NCBI GenBank assembly: GCA_002682825.1
Contig: NOKP01000078.1
Span: 37,330-61,077, forward strand
Reading direction: 5' to 3'
From: Neonectria sp. B-13
Taxonomy: Eukaryota > Ascomycota > Sordariomycetes > Hypocreales > Nectriaceae
DNA: 23,748 nucleotides
Shown: in pieces, positions 9,096-20,569 of the stretch
Position numbering within the stretch: position 1 is the first letter of the stretch
How the letters are laid out: every line of letters starts with the position of its first letter
Notes under the pieces: model-generated
Told to the model about the DNA's origin: nothing
Database searches by the model: none
What the model saw: only the letters and a program-made list of their open reading frames with translations
Made by a program: the position numbers and the translations under genes

Positions 9096-9464
9096 TCACG
9101 CTGCCAGAGACACTTTCCACATGCTGGGGCCATGCAGTAATACATCGCCGGCTCTCGCTAGCACCATGTTTGCCACAATTGCGCCCACAAGCCTGATTTT
9201 GACGATGAGAAGGTGGTGAAGATCGTACCGGTTGAGTTCAAGGAGTTCGTTTGTTGGTTTTAGTGTTGCTTTGAGCTCTAGGTGGGTGTACCTATGTTGT
9301 CCGTTGGTATACCACCAGTCGCTATATGCAGCTCGGTTCCCGATACCAATTTGTCTCTTGACATAACTGCGTGTCGGGGGCAGTACCCAGCGGGATTCCA
9401 CGGTTGCGTTGTGATTCTCTGCAGTCTTATAATAAGAGAGGAAGGCAGCTTTAGAAGAGTTTAC

Positions 9465-9725
9465 TTAGTTTCCCTGCAGTACGTACAGTACTACAGAGTT
9501 GTCCAGGCAAACCGTAATAGGGTCTTGAGGGAATAACTCAGCAGCCTTGACCAGCCCCTTGGCTGCGCCTTCGGCTTCTGCGCCAAAGACCTCTGCACGG
9601 TCTAGTGGGCGGCATTCCGCGTGTACTAGTTGTTTGTTCCGGAAGATGGCGTATCCGTATCCTACGCCAATGGCGTTGTGGCGGTTTTCTGGAGGAGAGA
9701 GTCTTGAGCCGTCTGTGTACACCAC
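9465..9725 (-). pseudogene. LINE RNase H domain, copy A
   Basis: It reads VYTDGS (the first catalytic Asp) near the start, AEVFGAEAEGAAKGL (the Glu helix) and ITVCLDNSVVLYVLQGN (the second Asp). A TAA follows directly; sequence beyond it (CNSS-like, then a tryptophan-rich WVLPPTRSYVKRQIGIG stretch to about 9225) is still LINE. It would degrade the RNA of the RNA-DNA hybrid during retrotransposition. Confidence 0.85.
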
Positions 9726-10438
9726 GGTGTGGTTTGCGTCAATAGCGCCTGCCCATTCGTTGAATTCAATGACACATTTTCCTTACCGTCGAAGCGCAAT
9801 GGTGGTCCGTCCTTATGTGTAGGTTGCCAGAAGCTGGGTCTTGGGAAGGTCTTAACTAGTGCCGCTGCACTTGTGACTGTTGTTCGTCTCGCTGAGTTTC
9901 CTCTATTTCGTTGTGGCCGGTGGTTTTTGTCCTTAGATATAACAAGTGGATCGTTCTGTTGTAAGGAGCCTAGTCGGAGGGCGTGCCTTTTCCTGGCCAT
10001 GTCGAGTATGGTGGTGATGGGTGGTATACTGGATTCTCTTGCCAGCACCGCCGTTGGGGTTGTCTTCCAAACTGGAAGGCACCCGAGTATTGCGGTGATT
10101 GATGGTGACTTGGCACTTGGCCAGTTGGTCTCCTAATCCGTTCTGTACTTGTGGCCAGATCCCATTCTTTCTCTTGGTGCCTGTCCTCCCAGTGCCTAGC
10201 CACCAGGCTTCGCTGCCGAATATGAGTTTCGGTATAACGATCGCATGGATCGCTTTTTGAACTGATGCTGGTGGGACGCCGCGGTGAACCTTACTAAATC
10301 CCCTGATATGGTTTGCCACCATTCGTGCCTCTGCTGTCCGGTTCTCGATGTGTTGTTTGAAACTTAAAGTCTTGTCAAGGTGCACTCCTAGCCATCTCAT
10401 GACCCTAAGGGGAGTGACTGTCCGCTGTCCGTGCTGGA

Positions 10439-11229
10439 CTATGGGACTGGGCGAGTTGTGTTTTCGTTTGAATGGATGACTTCAGTTTTTCCTGAGTCGA
10501 AGGCTATGCCATTTTGCTCTCCCCATGTCAGTGTTTCGTCCAAGAGTTGATGTACGATGCGGGTGGTTTCTTTGATGAAACTCCCTACAGCTAGGATGCC
10601 GCAGTCGTCTGCGTATCCAAAGCGAGATCCCCGTGTGCCGAAGGTGTGTGCTGGTGCGAGGTAAAGGAGAAAGAGATGGGGATCCTTGGGGCAGGAGGGA
10701 CCCAAGTCTTGCGTTCTCTGTTTTTACTCCCTCGTGTGTAACTGTCGCTGACCTGTTTGTCATGAACGAGTGTACCCATTTGAGTAGTTGGGGAGGCCAG
10801 GCTTGTTCTCGGAGTCTGTGTACGATCCGATTCCGTAGCACTGCGTCAAAGGCACCTTGTACATCAATCGTGCTTAGGATGGGCTACCTGTTTCTTGTAA
10901 AGTGCCACCTCTACGTCGTGTGTGAGTGATGCAACGATGTCGACCGCCGACTTCTTTGGCAGTGCGCCTGCTACTTCCAATGGCAGTATCTTGTGCGCTA
11001 AGGTTGCCCAACCCATTCGTTTTGCGATAAGGCGCTCCAGTCCTTTCCCTAGGCAGGACAGCAGGGAGATGGGGCGCCATCCCTTGTGGGTGCTAGGGTC
11101 TCGGTTTGACTTTGGTATCATGACCACGTCCGCCTGTCGGAAGATTTGTGGGTAGTATTCTATTTCAATGCTTCGTTGGAAGAAGTATCTGATGCACTCA
11201 GCCAGTACTGGCCAAGCTGCTCTCAACAT
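10439..11229 (-). pseudogene. LINE reverse transcriptase domain, copy A
   Basis: Recognisable in order: DVVMIPKSNRDPSTHKGWRP (RT block 1), SLLSCLGKGLERLIAKRMG, motif A DVQGAFDAVLRNR (in copy A reached after a one-base insertion near 10880), LPQGSP (motif B), then a deletion with frameshift, and motif C FGYADDCGIL. The deletion between LPQGSP and LFLLYLAP is shared with copy B, so the enzyme was dead before the copies split. Copy A adds its own frameshift (GATGGGCTACC against GATGGCTACC in B). Confidence 0.88.
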
Positions 11230-11879
11230 GGTAACCGTGATGCCGTCTGCGCCAGGAGTTGTATTACCCGCACTCAGTAGGGCCTTAAGGCATTGCTTCC
11301 CTAGTCATGATTTCGCTGTCCCATTCGATCGTTCTTTCCAGGCTTGTTGAGAGGTCCGCTGATGATAGGTCGTCTTCCGCAGAGATTCGTTCAAGGAGTT
11401 TCCTTCTTAGGTACACAGCCTTTTCTGTAGGGTCTGTTATTGGTCCATCGTCACCTTGCATCGGTGAGCCCTGGAACTGGGAGGCAGGCTTGTACCAGCC
11501 GCATATTTTCCAGAGGTCTTTGGCCTCAGTGGCATTCTCAAACAATTCTCGCCACATGTTTGCTTTCGACTGTCGGATATTGTCCCTCCATTCCATTCTT
11601 AGTTCCTTTGTCTCTTCCGTGTTTGGGATGTTGGCCTCTGCAAGTTGGCAGAGCGTCCCGATGTCCTGGCACTCCTTGTCCTACCAGGTGTTTCCATTCC
11701 CATCGGTCCTTCTTTTCTTCCCCACTTGTCTGAGTGCAGTGGCAAGTATCGTCGTGAGTTTTTTTGGCGTCTCTAGCATTCTTTATTGATGCCGGTAAGG
11801 TGCAGAACAGTCGTCCTACAGCCTGCGCGAAATCTTCGAGTTTATCTTCTGGTAGGTACCGGTGTGCCTGTGTTTGATC

Positions 11880-12520
11880 GGGAATGTCGAATCGTGGGAT
11901 TACTGAGAGTATGGTGTAGTGGTCTGAGCCGGTGAACAGGTGAGGGGCAACCTCTGTAGGGACCAGAGGGATGTTCCCTATCACTAGGTCCAGTGTGTTC
12001 CCGCCCCCATGTGTCATGACGCCTGGTGTATTTTACACTTCGAGGTCGTTCTTAGTGATCCAGTCCACTACTCTTGTGGCCCCGGCGTTCGAGGTGATCC
12101 CCGGTTGCCACATGTGGTGGTTTGCGTTGAAGTCTCCTGCGATGATCATTCTTGGTTGTATTTGGTGGTTGTCTAGCAGTGCTAGGACGTTGGGGTTGTT
12201 GGTTATCTGTAGGCGTTGATAAATGTGTATGTGTTTACTTTTACCGCGATTGTGTCGCGTGATAGTCAGCTTTGCAGAATGCTGGATTTGAATCCTTTGT
12301 TTTTGCGGACATATGTTAAGGCTCTTGTTCGGTCGTTCTCCGTGGACCATTGGTTCGTCGGGGTTTAGCAGGTGTATTCCATGTGTCCCTTGGTCAGATT
12401 ATGGTTTCGGCGCAGTGAGCACTATGGTTCTTGTACCAATATTACCTCGGCATTCGCTAGAAATGTGTAGTTGATGGCGTTCTCGTGTATCCAGTCGGGT
12501 TTCTGGGTATTTACTTGACA
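11880..12520 (-). pseudogene. LINE endonuclease domain, copy A
   Basis: Reading on minus: VILVQEP (first metal-binding Glu), a stop, TRALTYVRKNKG, RDTIAVKVNTYTFINAYR, MIIAGDFNANHHMW (GDFN motif), NTLDLVIGN and GSDHYTILSVIPRF (SDH catalytic motif). This is the exonuclease/endonuclease/phosphatase fold that nicks the target site. TAG and TAA stops interrupt it after VQEP, in the stretch that follows, and before the second half. Confidence 0.82.
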
Positions 12521-12953
12521 TATGGTAAGTTGGCTCTTTGTGTTGTCCTTCATTTAGATTTCGACGTGGCTCGTGTCTTCAGGGGGCTCTTCCTGCTGCT
12601 ACCATTCTTGGAAATGTCTTGGTATGCAGGGGAGGAGGGTCTGTTGTCTATGGCGAACTCTGTTGGGTCCGATTCTGAGATGTCCTCTACTTGGATGGAG
12701 TCGAGGGCCGCGAAGAGTTCGACCTAGTCGAGTTCTAGCTGCTCCTCTATCTCCATGCTTTCGGTGTCGCGGACGGCCCCCTGATTGCGTTCAGTTTCCG
12801 TGGCCATGTCCATGTTGTCTGTTGTATGGGTGTGCCCTAGGGCGGGTTTTCCTTGAGGTTGTGTGCCCGGGCTCGTCGAGCAAAGCTGACAGTCGGTCTA
12901 TTGAACTTCGTGTCGTTCCATTTGGGAGTGAGTTTGCAGTCTTCGTAGGTGGG

Positions 12954-13053
12954 NNNNNNNNNNNNNNNNNNNNNNNNNNNNNNNNNNNNNNNNNNNNNNN
13001 NNNNNNNNNNNNNNNNNNNNNNNNNNNNNNNNNNNNNNNNNNNNNNNNNNNNN
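12954..13053. other. Assembly gap of 100 N
   Basis: Exactly 100 N, the conventional filler for a gap of unknown length. It lies between the end of copy A (inside LINE ORF1) and the start of copy B. Any reading frame that crosses it is an artefact. Confidence 0.99.
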
Positions 13054-14204
13054 CACGAAGCTCATGACTTGCGTCGGGCGAAGTTTGCCGACACCGGCGG
13101 CAAACGGCGTGATTGGGAGGGCACTTTCGGCCGATGGGATACCGGCGGTGGAATTCCTTCGAGCGAGGGCGCTGGCAAATGCCGCAAACATGCGCGCGTC
13201 GTGCAGTGCTCATTCTATGCTCTCTGTTTTGAAACCTCTCTTGCGGGGCTGTTCTTATGACTAATTGTGGTAAATCGTCCAATTTGTACCTGATCAAGAG
13301 ACCGACTGAGGCGCATGGTGCTAGTCTTAAATCCCTCTAAGATCAAATACTACCCTCTATTGCCGCAGTTGTACTATTTAGCGTGGAAATCTCTGGGTTG
13401 CCTCGTTGTGAAATTTACTCACGGTAGCACAAATGGAGGGTTCACTGTGTAGCCACTGGCTATGGGTCCCTGGTATCCCACCTGATGGCGAGGTTGCATG
13501 GGATAAAGCTCTTGATTTCTATCCATCCTAGCAGAAAAGAAGGTCTCTAAATAGACAATTTGGTCGTAGGAAGGAATAGTAAATGTGTCATCCAGGATGA
13601 CAAGAAAGAAAGGGAAATGTGTCATATAGAATGACTACTTAGGTTGTTGAAGGCATTGAGGTTCGTCGAGAGAGATCAAAACGTTCTACCTTGTCATGTG
13701 GGGGAACCTTGTGACAGGGTATGTAATGTCACAGCTGATGGTAATCATCCATTAATCTTGAACCCAGACAAACTACAACGATTGACTTCTACATTGGACC
13801 CTCAAACTCCATGTCTAAGTGTCAACGTCGTGATCGGCAGCCGGCTGCCAATCAATCTAGTCTGAAAGCCCAAGCAACATCTCAGTGGCTTGAGCATGTA
13901 TTCAAATTCGCCGATTGCGGGTCACGATCTGCTACTTGTTACCGCACCTCTTCCATCTTCCGGGCCAGGAGCAGGACCCCGATTCTGCTCATCAGAGATA
14001 GAAACACTGATGCCGGCCACAACATCTAATTCGGAGCAAGGGACACTCGTGCACTCTCGTCTACTGTACCCCTTTTGCTGATACATTCTGCTTTTATTAC
14101 GATCTTGTAGACTTGGCCAAAATTGCGCCCTGGATCGCGACTTGGCCTTTTGAGGGGTACGCAAGCTGGAAGCCGTCACTCGTGGCAGTTCTGGAAGACA
14201 TGCA

Positions 14205-15636
14205 TTGGAAGCAGTCAAACGGTGGTACTGTCGCCGAAGGGCTGTCCTCCACTGCCATCGAGAAGCTCACATCACAGTCGTTGAGCTCTTACTTTTCCGA
14301 CGTAAGCTTCGTCTAAAGCCCAAACGCAAACTCATTTACGACCTTCCGCCCTCAGCTCTACGAGAAAGCCACGGCCGCAGCGTAATAATTACGGGACTCC
14401 TCTTCTATATAGAACATTTAATAACCCTTTTTGATAAAGTTTTTGACTTCACATCAACCTTATTGGATCATCCCCTCGATTTGCATCTCTCTAAGATCCT
14501 CCAGTCTCAGCGCAGTTGTCAGACCACCTAACCAATTTATGGATCAACTGCTAATGACAAGGGACCTTCTCCCCGTTGCATCTCCTACTGTTGCATCTAG
14601 CATTATCCTTGACTATTATCTCCCTGACATGCACCGTATGATCTTGCCTTTTCTTTAAGTTTAACCAGATAACTGCTCCAGCGTTCAATCCTAAAGACGT
14701 TTATGATCGCTTATACAAGGACGATTGCATACGTGCTTACAATATTACTAGCATAAAGGACCATACCAATGGCCTAGTTTTTCTAAATGCACTTATTAAT
14801 TCCATCCACAGCTATCTCATTGTCCACCCTGATCGCCTAAAAGGTGGCGAACCGGTGGCGTCAATTCATCGGTCTGTCCTCGCCTGCATCGATGGTGTGG
14901 TGTCTATGGAATTATTCCACCGGCCATTCTTGGACATGTTTAGAAGGAACTTGCCTTTCCCCTTCCAGTCTAAGAGCTTTTCACTATAACCAGCGTATAT
15001 CATCAGTGCTGGTATTTCCATTACCTCTTCTTCACTATCTAGATAATGTATAATCTATCGCCCTACCAGGTGCCTAGATCATGCTTACTTTGCGTCCATG
15101 GTTAGTCAGTTGAAAGATATGCTGTTGAGTTTGAGCAGCTGGTATAAGTTGCCTTTACCCTCTGCGTTAACTTATGCCTACCTGAGCTAGATTGGGTCCG
15201 GTAGATTGCGTTAAACTCTGCCTATCGCTAGAAAGATATTGAAGTTGTTCTGGAGAAGGAATTTGGACAGAAGTCACTCATAGAGATGTCTTACGCGAAA
15301 CTGATTGGAGCGAAAATTGGGGTGCTAGTTGTAAGCATTACGCGGTTTTCTATCTGCCTGTTTACAAAATACAACGGCATTGGGCGGGAAAGATGTGGCT
15401 ATTCTGTCCTTTCTAACTCGGAGATTGTTAAGGTCTGGGAAGTATGAGTTTCGACAGCTGACATTTGTAAGAAAGCCGAGGCTAACAAGTACAATACCTT
15501 CCAGCTTGAAGAAATCCTTGACTCAATATCCCAGACGTTCTCTAGGGCTAAAGAGAAGCGGAAAGGGGAGCATGAGGCGTATTTTACAACCAGTGGTGCT
15601 GGCGAGCCGATTGTCCGGCGATGTGGCCGACAGTAA
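14205..15636 (+). pseudogene. Copy B of the unrecognised plus-strand relic gene
   Basis: Equivalent to A 1228-2659 at an offset of 12977, with the same frame changes and stops. B adds a TAG where A has TCG (A about 2226), and differs by one Phe-to-Pro, one Asn-to-Lys and one Ser-to-Ile change plus several silent ones. Because both copies share the major breaks, the gene was already dead before they diverged. The possible upstream part is at about 13644-14204. Confidence 0.5.
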
Positions 15637-16436
15637 GCAGGTGCATGTACCTGTGATAGATGGTTCTTTAAAACACCAGACTTCCTACGTCCTACATAGG
15701 AACCTGCTGATATTACGTCACTTTTTGGCAGGAAATCTATCTTCAATGCATTCTAGCGGCTCAGGAGGATGATATGCCAATGGCTGATTCTGCTATCTCT
15801 ACTGCATCAGGGCTGCCAAACTCTCCAATGGAGCTCGATCTTCAATCATCTCTATGCCTTGTTCTCCGCTTGATGGATTCTTGAGCGAATAAATGTCAAT
15901 CGTGTCAAGGTGATACTTGAACACGTAAAAGAGAAACAAACCGGGGCCGTAGTTTGCCATTGTCGGAAGAAGGTTATGAACCATCAAGCAAACAAGAAGT
16001 CAGGAGGAGGGATAGCCCAAGTACTTATACTCAACGGTCAGAGGTTACAAGCAAGCTCTGAGCTCCCTGTTTCATCTGACGTGTTTTCCTGCTCACTGTA
16101 GTTTATGACACGGGAGGTGAGAGCTCCCCTTGGCCCACGGCCATGCACCGGTTGGTTCAGCTGCCTCCGGTATTTAGGAGCTGCTGCAGCACGATAAGCT
16201 GGCCCAAGATCGCCTTCAAGGTCGACCTCCTGACTTTTAGGCTTGTTGTAGTATATATTGGCCCTACATTCACATGCCGGGCTACATGAAGGAAGCAAAG
16301 TCCATCAGGAGTCGCTTATGGGGAACAGAGATGCCTGGTTATATTGAGAAGATTAACTCAAAGAAAGAAGTTTCTCAACTATCCTACCTGATGCTAAAGG
16401 GAAGCACTCGACTTTGCGCGATCAAGACTTGGTCTC
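15637..16436. other. No clear gene, copy B
   Basis: Equivalent to A 2660-3459. A plus-strand frame at 16274-16495 is open for 73 codons from an ATG (MPGYMKEAKSIRSRLWGTEM) but is broken by two stops in copy A. It has no recognisable domain. Confidence 0.35.
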
Positions 16437-17698
16437 TCAGGGCATCAACAAGGACTGTTTTATCATCGCCCTCCGCTCCAACTCCTCCAAAATAAGCCTG
16501 ATTACGTAGTTAAGATCAATCTCCAAGTCCAGTGGGGGTTTAAACCCCAAGGTCGCAAGAGCTAAAACACAAAAGATATGGTAAACCCCCCTATCGTCCT
16601 TCACTAAATCCAACACCAGAAAGTCTGACCGGAAAGGGAATTTATTCCAATAGATTGATAGCCAGCGCTTGTGACATCGGCAATTTCACATCCGGGTAGC
16701 GTGCTTCTAGCAACGTAAAGGGTTGGAGCTTCAAGGCCCTTGACATCGCTCGATACGCTCAGCGCATCCAAGCTTAGAGGGTGCATGCAATCCCGGCAGC
16801 AGCCTCTCAGTCTCACCAATGACCCATTGTTTTCCTGGACCCAGTCGCCGAGCGCTAAGATTGAAACAAATAGAACGGACTTTGGCATCAACGGTGTGAC
16901 CAAGGCGCCGCCTAGCATCTATCAGTGCACAATGGCGAAGGGCGCAGGCCATGAGCAGTTCCCAGTCCAGGCTGACGACGCGCTTCGCAGTCGTCGCGGC
17001 CGCGAAGTCCTTCCAGAAACTTGTGAGCGCCTTCCCAGTACATTCAGAATAATGCGGGAAAAAAGGGAAGTCCGGTAGCACGTCTAGCTGAGCCAATATC
17101 CTGAGAAGGTAGCAGCATGATAGGATCTTAAAGTGTCTTTGCTTCCACCCTTGGAAGGCTGTTCTGGCTTGATCAAAGTTTTGTAAAAGGGCTGTCAGCG
17201 TCTCCAATCCCAGGTTCCGCAACGGATGAGACCACGTTTGGTACTGATTCAGGGCTGTTTCCAGGATGGCTTTTGTCCTCGTCCCACCGATTGGCGTATA
17301 AGGCAGAACTAGGTGCTTTCCTATGCGCTCCACGAGCTTCTGGGTGCATCCTTGGATGCCATAGTCAGACAAGCCTCGCAGTCCCGACGGGGATCAATAG
17401 GTGCTTTCGTGAGAAGCTGCTTAAAGAATATAGATTTCAACAGCTCCTCTCTATGGTGATGGCTGAACAAGTCCTCAAGCCGGAATGGATGGAGGTTTCT
17501 GTCGCCGTCGATGTCGCCGTCGGTCTGTCTACCCGACGGCCTATTATCATCTGCCGAAAGGCGACCGACAGGCTGATGTATATGCCTCCTCTCTCGATCG
17601 TTTGGCCCTCCTTCAGAGGAATCCAGAGTCGTTTGGTCGTGAGTGACGGTCGAGCCATTGAGACTACTGCTGCTGGAGAAAGGACTTCTCCTCCCCAA
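16437..17698 (-). pseudogene. Copy B of the unrecognised minus-strand relic gene
   Basis: Equivalent to A 3460-4721, with the same three pieces and the same frame breaks. In the third piece (about 16685-16437) B reads RWLSIYWNKFPFRSD where A has Cys for Trp. In the second piece ten residues differ from A, among them changes that alter charge or size (Asp to Lys, Arg to Pro), as expected without selection. Confidence 0.5.
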
Positions 17699-18094
17699 AA
17701 GGAAGCATCAGATAAAGCAAGCCTCACCTACTTTAGCTTGGGTGAGCCACGACGCGTCTCCCTCGTGCGACTCCGTGATTGGGGCTGTATGCGATCCCCT
17801 GTCAATACAGTGTCTGGATCACACCAGAGGGGTCCAACGATTAGCCAACTCCTAGCAAGGTGATGCACTAGCATCGAGTGTCACTGTGTGTCAAGCGAAG
17901 CGCCGATCCTCGGAAATGGGCGCGGTCGCCAAGTTGTCTCACAAGAGTCCCCGGGGTTCACCGGGTAGCCAGGTCCGGCAACAATCCCGGGCAGCTAGCT
18001 TGCAGAGAACACGCGACAGGAGATTGTCCCCCATCGATGCGACCCATCTGAGATCTAAGAGTTGAAGTACTGTACATGTTAAAAGCACCCACGA

Positions 18095-19421
18095 CTATCC
18101 AAGCCAAAGGCCCATTAACTCAGGGCGGCTCCCACATAAATCCTTGATTGTCGTTTCCTGTTTGATTTTGCCGATTTTCTCGTATTTCTCCGTCGTGATG
18201 GCCGCTTTCACGCCTTGCTACGGTAAGCGTCCTCTGACAAAATAAAGGAGCACATGCCTAACAGCCTCGAGGTCGTCTCGCCATGACTGCTCTTGTCTAA
18301 GGTGCGTGTTGACACTCATATATCGTGCCGTTCCAGTCAGTGAATTGTGCTCGCGGTACCGGCTGGTAGGGACGTCTTGGTAGCTCTTCGCTGTGGCAAG
18401 ATCAATAATAACGACATCATTAGGGCACTTTGTGCCCGCTCGGATCAGAAGGTTCTCTGGTTTAATGTCCCGGTATATCAGCCCCTTTTGGTGCAACTCC
18501 TCTACTTTTGATATCTAAAATAATTAGCTGAATGGGGCTAAACACTTGGAGGCTTCCACGTGCCATTTGTGTTCTCACCATGACCACAGTTTTAGCAGTG
18601 AACTCCCGCCCGCAACGATCAAACAAATCTTCCAGGGAAGGTCCGAACAAGTCATGATCAGGATGCTATGGCAACCGTGATCGCCAAAGTAGAACACATT
18701 AGGGGTTCAATCTGTTCGCAGTCATTAGCAAGCCTGTGGGATATGCGACTGAGACTGGAAAGTTCTACCCCATTCCGCGAGTTTCCTATATACTCGATAC
18801 TCCTCCTTAAGTTGGGGTAAAATAGAATGGCAAGGCTGTGGCCGTGTGAACTGAAGCCTCTCAAGTCGGTACCAAGTTTCAAGGAAAGCCACTGACGAAT
18901 TTGATGGCTCCTGGTTTATGATCCGACAGCCTGACGCCTCTGTAGACGACACCGAACGTCCCCAACCCAACTTTTCTTCCTACCCAGTACTTAGAGCCAG
19001 GGTTGCTTTGGTCTACCCAGAGAATATCGCCATGGGGTGTCTTCTCGGTATCTGATAGGAAGCCAGCTGTACTCTTTCTCCACTCCAGTGTGCACTCTAC
19101 CTAGCACCCGGCTGAAATCTACCACGAGGTCTCCTTTTTATAGGATCCGTTATCCAACGGTTCCAAATTAATTTCTCTAGAAACACACCTCCTGCATTGT
19201 GGGGAAGCCTCGCTCAGCCTGACCCAGCCGGACATTGAGGTTTCGGTACTTCTACTACGTATTCGATGCATAAATTTATGCCCGGCACTGTAGCGTGTGC
19301 TTGCAGGGAATGAGGGGGCATTCGATTTGGCGCAAACAGGCTTCTCGCCTGGGTAGGATGTGGGAGTTGTAGACGACATATCTACCCTGATGGCGGATGA
19401 TACGTCGACATTAGACGACAT
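18095..19421 (-). pseudogene. Casein kinase 1-like pseudogene, copy B
   Basis: Equivalent to A 5169-6495 at an offset of 12926, with the same ATG, in-frame TAGs, one-base frameshift before PSLEDLF, intron (18515-18578), missing DFG and Trp-to-stop in LPWQG. B keeps the family-typical glycine in FGPSLEDLFDRCG where A has glutamate (FEPSLED), and Asn-Ser against Asn-Leu just before LTGTARY. It is therefore a separate but equally dead copy. Confidence 0.87.
18515..18578 (-). other. Intron in the kinase pseudogene, copy B
   Basis: Same 64-nt intron as in copy A, with GTGAGA instead of GTAAGA at the donor and TTTTAG-type acceptor intact (ATTTTAG). Splice signals have survived better than the coding frame. 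Confidence 0.8.
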
Positions 19422-19664
19422 CTTTCTGTTCAAGCATCCATGGGAGCCAACTTGCGAATAACCTTTGCCCCCACTCTATCTAGATGGAGGCTCGAGAGAC
19501 TACGCGTGCCCTGTTATCAGGCGGCAGAACTGACCGGCTGGACAGTCTCAGTCAGGTCAATGCCTGCAACCTGGTCATGAGTCGCGCCTCTCTCTCATTA
19601 TCGTGCATGTGTGATTCTCTGCAGTCTTATAATAAGAGAGGAAGGCAGCTTGAGAAGAGTTTAC

Positions 19665-19925
19665 TTAGTTTCCCTGCAGTACGTACAGTACTACAGAGTT
19701 GTCCAGGCAAACCGTAATAGGGTCTTGAGGGAATAACTCAGCAGCCTTGGCCAGCCCCTTGGCTGCGCCTTCGGCTTCTGCGTCAAAGACCTCTGCACGG
19801 TCTAGTGGGCGGCATTTCGCGTGTACTAGTTGTTTGTTCCGGAAGATGGCGTATCCGTATCCTACGCCAATGGCGTTGTGGCGGTCTTCTGGAGGAGAGA
19901 GTCTTGAGCCGTCTGTGTACACCAC
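19665..19925 (-). pseudogene. LINE RNase H domain, copy B
   Basis: Reads VYTDGSRLSPPEDRHN to VLYVLQGN and a TAA, as in copy A, with a few residue changes (AEVFDAEAEG against AEVFGAEAEG). The element is cut off 55 bp beyond the stop by the deletion junction at 19609/19610. Confidence 0.85.
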
Positions 19926-20569
19926 GGTGTGGTTTGCGTCACTAGCGCCTGCCCATTCGTTGAATTCAATGACACATTTTCCTTACCGTCGAAGCGCAAT
20001 GGTGGTCCGTCCTTATGTGTAGGTTGCCAGAAGCTGGGTCTTGGGAAGGTCTTAACTAGTGCCTGCGCTTGTGACTGTTGTTCGTCTCGCTGAGTTTCCT
20101 CTATTTCGTTGTGGCCGGTGGTTTTTGTCCTTAGATATAACAAGTGGGTCGTTCTGTTGTAAGGAGCCTAGTCGGAGGGCGTGCCTTTTCCTGGCCATGT
20201 CGAGTATGGTGGTGATGGGTGGTATACTTGATTCTCTTGCCAGCACCGCCGTTGGGGTTGTCTTCCAAACTAGACGGCACCCGCGTATTACGGTGATTGA
20301 GGGTAATCCGTTCTGTACTTGTGGCCAGATCCCATTCTTTCTCTCGGTGCCTGTCCTCCCAGTGCCTAGCCACCAGGCTTCGCTGCCGAATATGAGTTTC
20401 GGTATAACGATCGCATGGATCGCTTTTTGAACTGATGCTGGTGGGACGCCGCGGTGAACCTTACTAAATCCCCTGATATGGTTTGCCACCATTCGTGCCT
20501 CTGCTGTCCGGTTCTCGATGTGTTGTTTGAAACTTAGTCTTGTCAAGGTGCACTCCTAGCCATCTCATG

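Larger units (their letters stand above)
6684..9409. other. 2726-bp segment present only in copy A
   Basis: Copy A reads GTGCATG then CAGGGG at 6677-6689, and GCGT then TGTGATTCTC near 9406-9419. Copy B reads GTGCATG directly followed by TGTGATTCTC at 19603-19619. The segment holds the DNA ligase pseudogene and the 3' end of the LINE. LINE ORF2 sequence lies on both sides of 9409/9410 in A, so A keeps the older arrangement and B has the deletion. No microhomology is visible at the junction. Confidence 0.9.
74..12953. repeat. Copy A of a >10 kb direct repeat
   Basis: This block recurs in the same orientation from 13054 onward. Alignment by eye gives an offset of 12980 at the left end, 12977 after a 3-bp indel near 947, 12926 after a 51-bp indel at 5062-5112, and about 10200 inside the LINE after the 2726-bp indel at 6684-9409. 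Substitutions run at about 1.5% in the first 4.1 kb and include many transversions. Copy A is the longer version and keeps a DNA ligase relic and the LINE 3' end that copy B lacks. It stops at the assembly gap, inside the LINE. Positions 1-73 have no counterpart in copy B because the gap falls there. Confidence 0.95.
9096..12953 (-). mobile_element. Decayed Tad1/I-type LINE retrotransposon, copy A
   Basis: A non-LTR retrotransposon read on minus, with its 5' end lost in the gap. In order: the end of ORF1 (12953 to about 12720), apurinic-type endonuclease (about 12520-11880), reverse transcriptase (about 11229-10439), the RT C-terminal RWLGVHLD region (near 10400), RNase H (9725-9465), and a C-terminal stretch that stays open to 9096. 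The endonuclease-RT-RNase H order on one polyprotein is typical of the Tad1/I group. Numerous stops and frameshifts make it inactive. It is co-duplicated with the flanking genes, not independently inserted, because the copy B element sits at the same relative place with the same breaks. Confidence 0.9.

Noticed and set aside
8843..9100. LINE poly-A tail and target-site duplication
   Set aside because: I looked for a poly-T run on plus and for flanking short direct repeats and found none, so the 3' end of the element stays undefined.
11307..11789. A 160-codon plus-strand frame (189 codons at 21481-22050 in copy B)
   Set aside because: It is antisense to the LINE ORF2 linker between endonuclease and reverse transcriptase, where the minus-strand reading matches the element.
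12573..13297. Long frames on both strands spanning the gap
   Set aside because: They are held open by the 100 N and join LINE ORF1 of copy A to the unrelated left end of copy B.
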